DNA of 64,000 nucleotides from Melioribacter sp. (GTDB taxonomy: Bacteria > Bacteroidota > Ignavibacteria > Ignavibacteriales > Melioribacteraceae): contig JAHEZQ010000007.1 of assembly GCA_023250955.1 (NCBI GenBank), positions 1 through 64,000 of the forward strand, given 5' to 3'. Position numbers and translations under genes: made by a program. Under the pieces are notes generated by a model, which was not told where the DNA came from, did no database searches, and saw nothing but the letters and a program-made list of their open reading frames with translations. Below, piece after piece: positions 17,514-26,035 of this stretch. How positions within the stretch are numbered: the first letter of the stretch is position 1; every line of letters begins with the position of its first letter.

Positions 17514-17843
17514 TCAATCAACCACAAATAATTTTGCGCCGACATCAGTCCGTGAACGGTGAGGGGCCGCATCATCAGCGACTTGATAACTCATTCCCGG
17601 TTTAAGCACGTGAACACTTCCGTCTTTTAATTCAGTAATAAGTTCACCCTCCAACACATAAATTACGTGTCCGCGGCTACACCAATGATCTGCAAGATAT
17701 CCAGGCGAATATTCAACAATTCTAACTCTTATGTTTCCCTTTTCCAAAGTTCTCCAGAATGCCTTTCCGGTTTCTCCAGGATATTCTTTAGGTGTTAGTT
17801 TCTTCCAATCAGTTACACAAAAATCTACATCTTGAATTTTCAT
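17514..17843 (-). CDS. small cupin, DHCW-type family
   Basis: 109 residues forming one cupin barrel. The first cupin motif region reads YLADHWCSRGHVIYVLEGEL, with His and Cys where metal ligands usually lie. The second motif includes PGMSYQV and APHRS. This matches a small cupin family named for its Asp-His-Cys-Trp-type motif (here the order is Asp-His-Trp-Cys). Enzyme activity is not known for the family. It lies 31 bases after the dioxygenase gene on the same strand and may be cotranscribed. Confidence 0.8.
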   Translation of the reverse strand: MKIQDVDFCVTDWKKLTPKEYPGETGKAFWRTLEKGNIRVRIVEYSPGYLADHWCSRGHVIYVLEGELITELKDGSVHVLKPGMSYQVADDAAPHRSRTDVGAKLFVVD

Positions 17844-17874
17844 TTTAGTATCTACTATTATTTTTCAAACCCGT

Positions 17875-18672
17875 TTATCTTTCTCCACCGATAATTACTC
17901 CCCGCATAGAAATTGAACCAAGCGTAACCCGTTCATTAAAAAAATGTATTTGTTCATTATCTTCTTGCAACGCAAGAATGTAAAGAAGCGGGAGATAATG
18001 TTCATTTGTCGGAATAGATAATTTTGCGGCTTCTCCTAACGAAGAATAATTTATCAGTGGCGAGTGATCGCGGTTTTTGATCAAACCAGTTAATTTATTA
18101 TCAAACTCAAGCGCCCAATCAAAGGCTTCATCGTTCCAATCAATCATTCGTAAATTGTGAACCATGTTCCCGCTTCCTATAATCAAAACTTTTTGGTCTC
18201 TCAAAGATGAAAGTTGTTTTGCAAGATTATAATGATACTCGGGCGGCTTGGTATGGTCTAGGCTTAATTGCAACACCGGAATATTTGCTTTCGGATACAT
18301 ATGATACAAAACTGACCAGCATCCGTGATCAAGTCCCCATTGATTATCAAGAAGGACTTCTGTTTCTGCTGTTGCCTTTTTTATTTCATCGGCTCTTTCA
18401 GGTGAACCTGGAGCTGGATAATTAATTTTGTAAAGCTCTTCTGGGAATCCGTAAAAATCATAAATCGTGCGTGGATTTTTCATTGCGGTTATGTGAGTGC
18501 CCTCTGTTTCCCAATGGGCAGAGATACAAAGTATTAATTTAGGGACCGGTAGTTGTTTGCCGATATTATTCCACTTAATACTGAATTCATTCTTTTCTAT
18601 TGCATTCATCGGGCTTCCGTGCCCTACAAACACAATAGGCATTTTTATTTTTTGCTGCTTATGATTGCTCAT
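17875..18672 (-). CDS. ygiD: YgiD-type 4,5-DOPA extradiol dioxygenase
   Basis: 265 residues of the class III extradiol dioxygenase (LigB-like) family. It shows VFVGHGSPMNAI at the start (metal-binding His), SAHWET (second His), the NYPAPGSPE stretch and LDHGCWSVL, all typical of YgiD. The length fits. Homologues open the ring of L-DOPA and related catechols using a metal ion. It lies just upstream of the cupin gene. The natural substrate in this organism is not evident. Confidence 0.88.
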   Translation of the reverse strand: MSNHKQQKIKMPIVFVGHGSPMNAIEKNEFSIKWNNIGKQLPVPKLILCISAHWETEGTHITAMKNPRTIYDFYGFPEELYKINYPAPGSPERADEIKKATAETEVLLDNQWGLDHGCWSVLYHMYPKANIPVLQLSLDHTKPPEYHYNLAKQLSSLRDQKVLIIGSGNMVHNLRMIDWNDEAFDWALEFDNKLTGLIKNRDHSPLINYSSLGEAAKLSIPTNEHYLPLLYILALQEDNEQIHFFNERVTLGSISMRGVIIGGER

Positions 18673-18695
18673 AAACTATTTTCATTATAAAAAAT

Positions 18696-19430
18696 TTATT
18701 TAAGCGGTTCGCCCTCGGGAATGTTTTTTAATTGTGCATCACTCACCGTTAAAACGGAATTCCAATCATAGCCGAGTCGAGTAAAAAGAACAGCACTGTT
18801 TATCCATCTTCGTTTATCGTTTTCTATTCTATAGATTTTTTCTCCGCTTCCTCTTAAAAGAAGTTGTGATTTTGGCATTTGTATTATTTCTTTATCAGGA
18901 ATTTGAATTGCCATTTTCATTTCGTAACCAAGTGCTTTAAGAACCGATGCACTTGGAATCCAGCATGCTTTAGAGTTATAGATTAAGTAAACTGAAGCAT
19001 CATTTCCTTTAACGAGCAGTTGGCTCTGTGGAAGTTTGTTCAATTTTTCATCTAGTACGCTCCAGATGAAATTATTATCTAGACCCAACGTCTTAAGCAT
19101 TGATGCATTTGCTATTTTGCATGCAAATCCGTTGTTTATTATAAAGAGTGGTTCATTTTTTCCTTTAACTATAATTAGTCCTTTCGACATTTTTGCCAGA
19201 TCTTTATCCGAAATTTTTTTTACTTTATTCCAATTAAGACCAAGCAGATTAAACACGCTTTCGTTAGGAATCCAGCATGCTTTGCCTTTAGATATCAGGT
19301 AGACAGCATCTTTGCTGCCTTTAACAAGTTCACCTTCTTTGTATTGAGCGGTGACATTTATTACCGACAAAAACAATAAAATAGTGAGTAAATAAATTCT
19401 TGGGTTAAATTTTTGAACGGTCTTATACAT
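18696..19430 (-). CDS. secreted protein of four ~52-residue repeats
   Basis: 244 residues: a signal peptide (ending near Val-Thr-Ala-Gln) and then four tandem repeats of about 52 residues filling the rest of the chain. Each repeat has the plan L-(V/L)-(K/R)-G-x3-5-(V/I)-Y-x-I-x5-(C/R)-x-I-x3-(A/S)-V/L, then LG(L/Y)xW, then D-x-x-L-x-x-(M/I)-P. The first three repeats carry one conserved Cys (KACWIP or FACKIA); the fourth has KRRWIN instead. Similar repeats are found in bacterial surface proteins, but I know no function. It is a single gene with no close partner. Confidence 0.75.
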   Translation of the reverse strand: MYKTVQKFNPRIYLLTILLFLSVINVTAQYKEGELVKGSKDAVYLISKGKACWIPNESVFNLLGLNWNKVKKISDKDLAKMSKGLIIVKGKNEPLFIINNGFACKIANASMLKTLGLDNNFIWSVLDEKLNKLPQSQLLVKGNDASVYLIYNSKACWIPSASVLKALGYEMKMAIQIPDKEIIQMPKSQLLLRGSGEKIYRIENDKRRWINSAVLFTRLGYDWNSVLTVSDAQLKNIPEGEPLK

Positions 19431-19513
19431 CGATAATATCCTAATTCATGAATTAGCTAATTAAATATCATTAAATAATTTTTCACTGCCAATTAAAAAA
19501 ATATACCTAGAAA

Positions 19514-19541
19514 ACAAAAAAAGGCCGGGCTTAACCCGGTC
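19514..19541 (-). terminator. intrinsic terminator after the 4Fe-4S protein gene
   Basis: Read on the minus strand, CCGGG-TTAAG-CCCGG is followed by a run of T residues (complement of 19514-19522). It lies about 75 bases downstream of the stop codon at 19616. Confidence 0.75.
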
Positions 19542-19615
19542 TCAGTTATAACTATAAATATATTTCATTTTAAATCATAATTTAATTGTTAGCAGCTTTT
19601 TCAAATTGCTTCTCT

Positions 19616-20719
19616 TCAATTAATTTTTTTGAATTTATTCTGATTTTCTTTTTCTAAAGCTTTATTAAGCTCTTTAATCTCAGCGGTACTTGTTGGATGT
19701 CCAATTGCATCGAGATTTTTGTGGATGAATAAATATTCTTCCTTTGTTACGTTGTTGCGCCAATGACCGGTTATTATTCCTAGGCCCGTTATTGAAACAA
19801 ATAAAAGAACAATTCCAAATGCAATATTTTTTTTAGAAACTTTTTTCTCTCCAAAAATATTTTTTACTTCAAGGGTGTCGGCGACAGGACAAACATCAAT
19901 ACAATTCAAACAAGATGTACATTCATCGGAAATTACTGTCTTTACTTTATCAACATTTATAAATGATGGACACACATTTGCACATAATCCACAATCAACA
20001 CAGCTTACAGTATTTCTTTTTATTTTGTTTGGACTTATAAATCCGATCAAACCAAGTAGAGCACCATAAGGACAAAGATAGCGGCACCAAAAATTTCTAA
20101 TAAAAATTGAAAGAAAAAATAAAACTCCAATAACAATTAAACTGAACCGGGAAATTTCTGCAAAAAAATAATACATCTTTATGTCTGCGGCGATATTATA
20201 AGTATCGTTGAGAAATACTTCGAGTGTGGTTTCAGTCATAGAGAAAATTGCGAAGACAAAAAATGCAAGTAATAAATATTTTATTGCTCGCAAAGGATAA
20301 TCAATGAGTTTGTGCAGTTTGATTCTTCGTTTGAAAAGTTTCTTCCAAATTTTTTCTCCGAAATCTCCAATCACTTCCGAAATAAATCCGATAGGACATA
20401 ACCAACTGCAAAATGCTTTTCCAAAAACAAAAGAGACTCCAACGATTGCTAAGAAAATAAAAAATCCTGCCGGGTGAACACCATGTATTTGTCCGGTCTG
20501 AAAAAAATATACAACACTCATTAGTGCACTGATAGGAAGAAATCCTTCAACACCGGGTGGTCTTCCTGGGAACGTATTTATTCCATTCGATTCCAAAAAA
20601 GAAATAAATTGAGAAAACTCTATCCCGATCCAAACACAAAAGAGTACAAATCCAACTTGTATAATAAATCTAACTTTTTGTACTGACCGTGAATGACTTT
20701 TTTTAAAACCGACTGACAT
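19616..20719 (-). CDS. NapH/CcoG-like membrane 4Fe-4S ferredoxin protein
   Basis: 367 residues with about five membrane segments. Two inner-face CxxxCP motifs (FCSWLCP near 107 and WCRYLCP near 210) are followed by two ferredoxin clusters, CVDCGLCANVCP and CTSCLNCIDVCP, which should each bind a [4Fe-4S] centre. This is the NapH/NosR/CcoG layout for passing electrons from the membrane pool to periplasmic reductases. It is transcribed divergently from nirK across a 279-base gap. A role in electron supply to the nitrite reductase, or in copper-oxidase assembly, is a reasonable inference but not proven. Confidence 0.85.
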   Translation of the reverse strand: MSVGFKKSHSRSVQKVRFIIQVGFVLFCVWIGIEFSQFISFLESNGINTFPGRPPGVEGFLPISALMSVVYFFQTGQIHGVHPAGFFIFLAIVGVSFVFGKAFCSWLCPIGFISEVIGDFGEKIWKKLFKRRIKLHKLIDYPLRAIKYLLLAFFVFAIFSMTETTLEVFLNDTYNIAADIKMYYFFAEISRFSLIVIGVLFFLSIFIRNFWCRYLCPYGALLGLIGFISPNKIKRNTVSCVDCGLCANVCPSFINVDKVKTVISDECTSCLNCIDVCPVADTLEVKNIFGEKKVSKKNIAFGIVLLFVSITGLGIITGHWRNNVTKEEYLFIHKNLDAIGHPTSTAEIKELNKALEKENQNKFKKIN

Positions 20720-20864
20720 AATTATAATTAATTTATTAAGCGGATTATTAATTCCGATATAAATATAAGTGTTTTATTCTCACTATCAAATAAAATTAAG
20801 ATTATTCTCCAAAACAGCACTTTTTTAACATAATCGGATAAAGATGACCCTCAAAAAATTTAAC

Positions 20865-20894
20865 TTGACACGATGTCCTACAATCATTATTTTG
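20865..20894 (+). promoter_or_regulatory. candidate nirK promoter
   Basis: TTGACA at 20865-20870, a 17-base spacer, and TATTTT (followed by G) at 20888-20893. A second site in this window (29899-29927) has the same two hexamers and the same spacing. It lies about 105 bases before the nirK start. Confidence 0.45.
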
Positions 20895-20998
20895 TAATCA
20901 GATTTAATATTCCTTTTATATTTATTCACAAAGGTTCATTGTAAAAAATAGTATCACAAAATAAGACGTGGAGTTCTCTTTTAAGAAAGGAACAAGTA

Positions 20999-22525
20999 AT
21001 GAATACACTAAATGAATTAAGAAATGTTCTTTTTGTATTAATGATTTTGTCGTTGGCTGTTGGATGTGGACATGGTACTTCGGATCAAATGAGCGGCGAA
21101 GAACATGCCCAGTTAACACAAGCTCCTTATGTACCACCACTAATCACAAGAACACATCCGACAAAAGTAATTGTTGATCTGGAAGTTCGTGAAGTTGTAA
21201 AACAACTTGCAGATGGAGTTGAATATGTGTTCTGGACGTTCGGGGGTGATGTGCCTGGAAGTTTTATCCGTGTACGTGAAGGTGATTTTGTTGAATTTCA
21301 TCTTCACAATCATCCGCTTAACAAACTTCCGCATAATATAGATCTCCATGCAGTAACCGGACCAGGTGGTGGTGCAACATCTTCATTTACAGCACCGGGG
21401 CATACATCAATTTTTTCTTTCACAGTTAAAAATCCCGGTTTATATGTTTATCACTGCGCAACGGCGCCAGTTGGAATGCACATCGCAAATGGAATGTATG
21501 GTTTGATTTTAGTCGAACCAAAAGAAGGGTTACCTCCTGTTGATCGGGAATATTATGTGATGCAAGGTGAATTTTATACTGAAGGAAATTACGGCGATTC
21601 GGGACTTCAACCATTTAGTATGCAGAAAGCTTTAACAGAGACACCAGATTATGTTGTTTTCAATGGCTCGGTGGGGTCAATGGTTGGGGACAATTCATTG
21701 AAAGCAAATGTTGGTGAAAGTGTGCGGTTGTACGTAGGTAACGGCGGACCAAATTTAATTTCTTCATTCCATGTTATTGGAGAAATTTTTGATTTAGTCT
21801 ATAACGAAGGCGGAAGCAACGCATTGCAAAAAAATGTTCAGACTACTTTAATACCTGCAGGAGGTTCCTCTATTGTTGAATTCAAAGTTAATGTGCCCGG
21901 AAATTTTATAATGGTAGATCACTCTATCTTCCGTGCATTTAACAAAGGTGCACTTGGAATGATTACGGTTAAAGGAGCTGACGATAAAACAATTTATTCC
22001 GGCAAACAGAAAGATGAACTTTATTCAGGTAATAATTCTGTTTCAAGTAGTGTAAATTCTAATACTGGAGAATTAAAAAAAAATAACGGGAATCCAGAAT
22101 ACGTTTCTAAATATTCTTCAGGTGAAAGTAAAGTTGATGAAAATCTTTTAAAAACGGCAATGTCGGGATCGGATAAATCTTCTTCACCGGGAAGTCTATT
22201 CAACCTTGGCCAAACAGTTTTTAATATGAGTTGTGTTGCCTGTCATCAAGCAGATGGCAAAGGAATTGCAAATGTTTTTCCACCATTAGCAAATTCAGAT
22301 TGGCTTGCAAAGCACAGTAAAGAGGAAGCAATTAAAAATGTTATTGCCGGTAGAACCGGAGAGTTAACTGTTAACAACAAAACTTATAATGGAATTATGC
22401 CGCCTCAAAATATTGACGACACACAAGCAGCTGCAGTTCTTACCTATGTATACAAAAAATTCGCGGGAAAAGATGTGGGCGTGTCCCCAGATGAGGTGAA
22501 AAAAGTTAGAGCAGGAAACAAATAG
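20999..22525 (+). CDS. nirK: copper nitrite reductase NirK with fused cytochrome c domain, lipoprotein
   Basis: 508 residues. A lipobox (LAVGC) puts the mature N-terminus at Cys23, so the enzyme should be membrane-anchored in the periplasm. Two cupredoxin domains follow. By motif alignment with AfNiR, the type 1 copper ligands are His112, Cys153, His161 and Met166. The type 2 ligands are His117, His152 and His308, and the active-site pair is Asp115 and His258. A C-terminal cytochrome c domain has CVACH (Cys412, Cys415, His416) and a probable axial Met467 in IMPP. It reduces nitrite to nitric oxide; the fused haem probably feeds electrons to the type 1 copper. An AAGGA site precedes the ATG. 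It is the first gene of the nirK-nirV-sco-ric unit. Confidence 0.93.
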   Translation: MNTLNELRNVLFVLMILSLAVGCGHGTSDQMSGEEHAQLTQAPYVPPLITRTHPTKVIVDLEVREVVKQLADGVEYVFWTFGGDVPGSFIRVREGDFVEFHLHNHPLNKLPHNIDLHAVTGPGGGATSSFTAPGHTSIFSFTVKNPGLYVYHCATAPVGMHIANGMYGLILVEPKEGLPPVDREYYVMQGEFYTEGNYGDSGLQPFSMQKALTETPDYVVFNGSVGSMVGDNSLKANVGESVRLYVGNGGPNLISSFHVIGEIFDLVYNEGGSNALQKNVQTTLIPAGGSSIVEFKVNVPGNFIMVDHSIFRAFNKGALGMITVKGADDKTIYSGKQKDELYSGNNSVSSSVNSNTGELKKNNGNPEYVSKYSSGESKVDENLLKTAMSGSDKSSSPGSLFNLGQTVFNMSCVACHQADGKGIANVFPPLANSDWLAKHSKEEAIKNVIAGRTGELTVNNKTYNGIMPPQNIDDTQAAAVLTYVYKKFAGKDVGVSPDEVKKVRAGNK

Positions 22526-22545
22526 TATAGTTTTGAGAATTCGTA

Positions 22546-23355
22546 ATGAGAAAAACAAAAAAAAATATTTTATTCTTTTTAGTGCTTTGTATTAATACCT
22601 TGGTGGCACAAAGCAATAAAGTCAATCCGACAAATAATATGGTGCTGATTAGCGGCGGTGTATATATTCCATTATACGGAGAAAAGAATAACGATGTAAA
22701 AATTAAGGTTTCGTCATTCTATATTGATAAATATCCAGTGACTAACGCACAGTTTTTAGAATTCGTAAAAGGAAATCCGAAATGGCGGAGATCGAATGTA
22801 AAAATGCTTTTTGCTGATAAAAATTATTTAAGTCATTGGGAAAACGATTTAGAGTTAGGAAATAATGTTTTACCCAATAGTCCTGTTACAAATATTTCTT
22901 GGTTCGCAGCAAAAGCATTTTGTGACTATTATGGAAAGAGATTACCAACTGTTGCAGAGTGGGAACTGGTTGCTAAAGCAAGTGCAAATCATCCAGACGG
23001 TTCAAAAGATCAAAACTTTATTAAACAAATTCTTGAATGGTATTCAAAGCCGATGGATGAAAAAATTCCCTCGGTCGGTTTATATGGGAAAAATTATTGG
23101 GGTGTTTATAATATGCACGGATTAGTGTGGGAATGGACTTCTGATTTTTTTAGTTCGCTTGTAACCGGAGAATCGCGCGGAGACAGCGGTCTAGAAAGAA
23201 ATCTTTTTTGCGGAAGCGGATCTGTTAATGCTTCCGATTTCAAAAACTATCCTGCATTCATGCGTTTTGCATTTCGAAGTAGTTTAAAAGCAAATTATAC
23301 AACGAACAATCTTGGTTTTCGTTGTACAAAAGACTTTAATAAGAAAGGAAACTAA
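22546..23355 (+). CDS. nirV: NirV-like formylglycine-generating-enzyme-family protein
   Basis: 269 residues with an N-terminal signal peptide. The SUMF1/FGE fold is clear from the FYIDKYPVTNAQFLEFV start, NISWFAAKAFCDYYGKRLPT, a GVYNMHGLVWEWTSD centre and the NLGFRC end. The paired active-site cysteines of true formylglycine-generating enzymes are not obvious, so it is probably a non-sulfatase relative. NirV proteins of this family follow nirK in other denitrifiers; their exact role is unclear. It begins 20 bases after nirK and ends one base before the SCO start. Confidence 0.85.
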   Translation: MRKTKKNILFFLVLCINTLVAQSNKVNPTNNMVLISGGVYIPLYGEKNNDVKIKVSSFYIDKYPVTNAQFLEFVKGNPKWRRSNVKMLFADKNYLSHWENDLELGNNVLPNSPVTNISWFAAKAFCDYYGKRLPTVAEWELVAKASANHPDGSKDQNFIKQILEWYSKPMDEKIPSVGLYGKNYWGVYNMHGLVWEWTSDFFSSLVTGESRGDSGLERNLFCGSGSVNASDFKNYPAFMRFAFRSSLKANYTTNNLGFRCTKDFNKKGN

Positions 23356-23356
23356 A

Positions 23357-23998
23357 ATGAAAAAGGCATTAATCATATCTATTACATTTAGCACTCTATT
23401 GTTAACTGCAGCGTTTTATTTATTGCTTACAGTGAAGGGATCAGGAAAGGCAAACATTGTACAGGCAAAACAAAATACTAGCGAAGAAAAATCATGCTGT
23501 TCCGAAGTAGGAAACGCAAAGATAAGTGAGAATTCTATTTATCAACTCGAATCAGTATGGAAGAGTGACGCTGGTAAAAAAATAATGCTTCACGACCTTA
23601 AAGGTAAAAAACAAATTATGGCAATGGTCTTCACAAGCTGTACTTATGCTTGCCCATTGATTGTAAATGATATGAAAAAAATAGAATCACAAATAAGACG
23701 CAATGATGTAAATTTTCTTTTGATCTCAATTGATCCCAAGCGTGATACGCCAGAAGTATTAATGCAATATGCCAAGAACAATAGACTTGATATGAAAAGA
23801 TGGCACTTACTAACCGGTGACGAGAGCAGCGTCAGCGAATTGGCGGCGGTGCTTGGGTTCAAATACAAAAAAGAAGCAGATGGAAGTTTTTCGCATTCGA
23901 ACATAATAACCCTCTTAAATGAAACCGGAGAGGTTGCATATCAGCATTTCGGATTAAACCAAGACGTACAAGATGTTTTAGATAATATTAAAAAATAA
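23357..23998 (+). CDS. SCO1/SenC-family copper chaperone
   Basis: 213 residues from the ATG at 23357, which has an AAAGGA site and lies one base after the nirV stop. An N-terminal membrane anchor is followed by a thioredoxin-like domain with the copper-binding CTYAC motif (Cys95 and Cys99) and the distal His180. A Ser-Cys-Cys near the anchor is extra. SCO proteins deliver copper or reduce thiols for cuproenzymes. Placed between nirV and ric, it most likely serves NirK copper loading. Confidence 0.88.
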   Translation: MKKALIISITFSTLLLTAAFYLLLTVKGSGKANIVQAKQNTSEEKSCCSEVGNAKISENSIYQLESVWKSDAGKKIMLHDLKGKKQIMAMVFTSCTYACPLIVNDMKKIESQIRRNDVNFLLISIDPKRDTPEVLMQYAKNNRLDMKRWHLLTGDESSVSELAAVLGFKYKKEADGSFSHSNIITLLNETGEVAYQHFGLNQDVQDVLDNIKK

Positions 23999-24011
23999 CA
24001 GGAGATATAAA

Positions 24012-24764
24012 ATGGACACAACAATTATGAACTCGGTTAAAGATTTTTCAAAAATAAAAATAAAGGATGTAGTTACGGAAAATTTCCATGCGGCTGAACT
24101 TTTCGAAAAACTGGGAATCGATTTCTGCTGCAACGGAAACCGCCTTTTACAAGAAGCACTTGAAGAGAAACACATATTAGACGTTAAGTTTTTTGAAGAG
24201 CTTAACAAAGTAAATATGTCTATTTCATCGGATGACCAAAGATATGCGGATTGGGACCTGAATTTTCTTGCACAATATATTGTGAATAATCATCACACAT
24301 ATGTAAAGAACGCCATCCCCGAGATAACTGCACATCTTCAAAAAGTTTACAATGCACATGCGAAAAAATATCTTTACATAGCCGAGGTTCAAAACGCTTT
24401 TGCACTCGTTGCAGAAGAAATGACAAGCCATATGATGAAGGAGGAGCGGATTCTTTTTCCATTAATAAAATATTTAGCGGAAACGCAAAAGTTCAACGAG
24501 AAACCCAAAACCGGAGGATTCGGAACTATAAAAAACCCGATCCTACAGATGGAAGCAGAACATGTTGCTGCAGGCGGCACAATGGGAACAATTAGAAACC
24601 TGACCAATAATTATACTTTACCGGAAGATGCATGTACAACTTTTAAGGTAGTTTACAAAGAACTTGATGAGTTTGAAAAAGATTTGCACAAACACGTACA
24701 TTTGGAGAACAACATTCTCTTTCCTAGAGCAATTGAGCTTGAAGAATTACTTTTGAAAAAGTAA
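24012..24764 (+). CDS. ric: Ric/YtfE/ScdA-type di-iron iron-sulfur cluster repair protein
   Basis: 250 residues. The N-terminal DUF542 domain has DFCCNG with the paired Cys. The rest is a hemerythrin-like four-helix bundle with conserved His and Glu (NHHTYV, HMMKEERILFP, EAEHVAAG, KHVHLENNILFPRA), which bind two irons through carboxylates and histidines. Ric proteins repair iron-sulfur clusters damaged by nitric oxide. A CAGGAG site precedes the ATG. Its position after nirK fits protection against the NO this operon makes. Confidence 0.92.
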   Translation: MDTTIMNSVKDFSKIKIKDVVTENFHAAELFEKLGIDFCCNGNRLLQEALEEKHILDVKFFEELNKVNMSISSDDQRYADWDLNFLAQYIVNNHHTYVKNAIPEITAHLQKVYNAHAKKYLYIAEVQNAFALVAEEMTSHMMKEERILFPLIKYLAETQKFNEKPKTGGFGTIKNPILQMEAEHVAAGGTMGTIRNLTNNYTLPEDACTTFKVVYKELDEFEKDLHKHVHLENNILFPRAIELEELLLKK

Positions 24765-24784
24765 AATGAAAAGAAAGTGAGTTA

Positions 24785-25246
24785 ATGATGTTTTCAACCG
24801 TTAGATATTTTATTAAGACCAGCATTATTTTTCTTTTGATCGGATTATTATCCGGATTTTATATGTTGTTTGCAAAAAGTTATCTGAATATTTGGCCTCA
24901 TCCTGAATTAGTCTCGGCACATACTCATATTATACTTTCCGGATCTGTAATGATGATGATAATGGGTGTTGCCCTATGGTTCTTTCCGCGCCCCGAAAAA
25001 GAAGATCCTCTGTACAAGCCTGGACTCATCTTATTCAGTTATTATTTAATGACAATCTCAACTGCAATCCGATTCATATTCCAGGTTATTTTATCTATCA
25101 TTCCACCTAATGAACTAGTTAAATTTACTGTAATGATTTCTTCTCTTAGTCAGATCGCTGGTTTGATAATTTTCTTTATTTCAATGTGGGGCAGAATTAG
25201 ATCGGTTGGCAGTCATATTCGTGAGGCAAGGGGAGAAAAATTTTAA
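24785..25246 (+). CDS. small four-helix haem-copper-oxidase-like membrane protein
   Basis: 153 residues with four hydrophobic segments. The second segment holds HPELVSAHTHIILSGSVMM, whose histidines resemble the haem-ligand helix of CcoN/NorB subunits. The full oxidase subunit is about 450-500 residues with 12 helices, so this is not a complete reductase. Such short proteins are found beside nitrite/NO genes in Bacteroidota and are often labelled oxidase subunit I. It could bind haem or nitric oxide. It starts 20 bases after ric and is probably part of the same transcript. Confidence 0.7.
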   Translation: MMFSTVRYFIKTSIIFLLIGLLSGFYMLFAKSYLNIWPHPELVSAHTHIILSGSVMMMIMGVALWFFPRPEKEDPLYKPGLILFSYYLMTISTAIRFIFQVILSIIPPNELVKFTVMISSLSQIAGLIIFFISMWGRIRSVGSHIREARGEKF

Positions 25247-25267
25247 CAATAATCTGCTTGAGAAAAG

Positions 25268-26035
25268 ATGAAACAGCCATTTTCAAAAATTATTAACGTT
25301 AACGACTTTTATGATGAGGTTTCAGACATCTACGAACAGATGATTGATTTTAAGAAAAATCTTGTTTTACGAGAAGATGCATACAAAAAAATTTTCCCCA
25401 ATGAAGGAAAAGTCGCAGATATTGGATCCGGCATTGGATTAGATTCAATCGCTCTTGCTTTAAACGGGCATAGTGTAACTGCCTTTGATATTTCGCCAAA
25501 GATGATTGAGCAAGTAAAACTTAATGCAATAAAATATAACGTAAATATTTCTTCTCGGATTTATTCTTTCCAGACATTACCAAAAAGTTTCTATGGTAAA
25601 TTTAATTACGTTGTTTCGGTTGGAAATACAATTGCGCATGTTAATTCAAAACAGTTGAAAGCTTCAATCAAAAAAATATATAAATTGCTTTATGCCGGCG
25701 GAAAAATATTTCTTCATATTCTTAATTATCGGTTAATCATAAATGAAAATAAAAAAATTAACAACATTGCCAATCGAGATGAAAAAATAATTATCCGCTT
25801 TTATGACTTTCGGAAAGATAATCTTGACTTCAACATTCTTTCGTTCCCGCAAAATTCGCCGAAAGAATTTAAGCTGGTTACTACAAAACATTACCCACAT
25901 ACTAAAAATGAAATAGGCACTTATCTCAGGTCGGCTGGTTTTACTAAAGTAAAGTTCACAAAAGATTTTACAGGCGGAAAATTTAACGCGGGCAATTCAA
26001 AAGATATGTTTGTTGAAGCAAGGAAAGAGTTATAA
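25268..26035 (+). CDS. class I SAM-dependent methyltransferase
   Basis: 255 residues with the Rossmann methyltransferase motifs: VADIGSGIGLDSIAL (motif I), AFDISPKMIEQ (acidic loop for the ribose) and a LYAGGKIFLHIL strand. It starts 21 bases after the previous gene and may be the last gene of the nirK transcript, though a link to denitrification is not evident. Its final six bases overlap the end of the convergent PH-domain gene. The substrate is unknown. Confidence 0.8.
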   Translation: MKQPFSKIINVNDFYDEVSDIYEQMIDFKKNLVLREDAYKKIFPNEGKVADIGSGIGLDSIALALNGHSVTAFDISPKMIEQVKLNAIKYNVNISSRIYSFQTLPKSFYGKFNYVVSVGNTIAHVNSKQLKASIKKIYKLLYAGGKIFLHILNYRLIINENKKINNIANRDEKIIIRFYDFRKDNLDFNILSFPQNSPKEFKLVTTKHYPHTKNEIGTYLRSAGFTKVKFTKDFTGGKFNAGNSKDMFVEARKEL

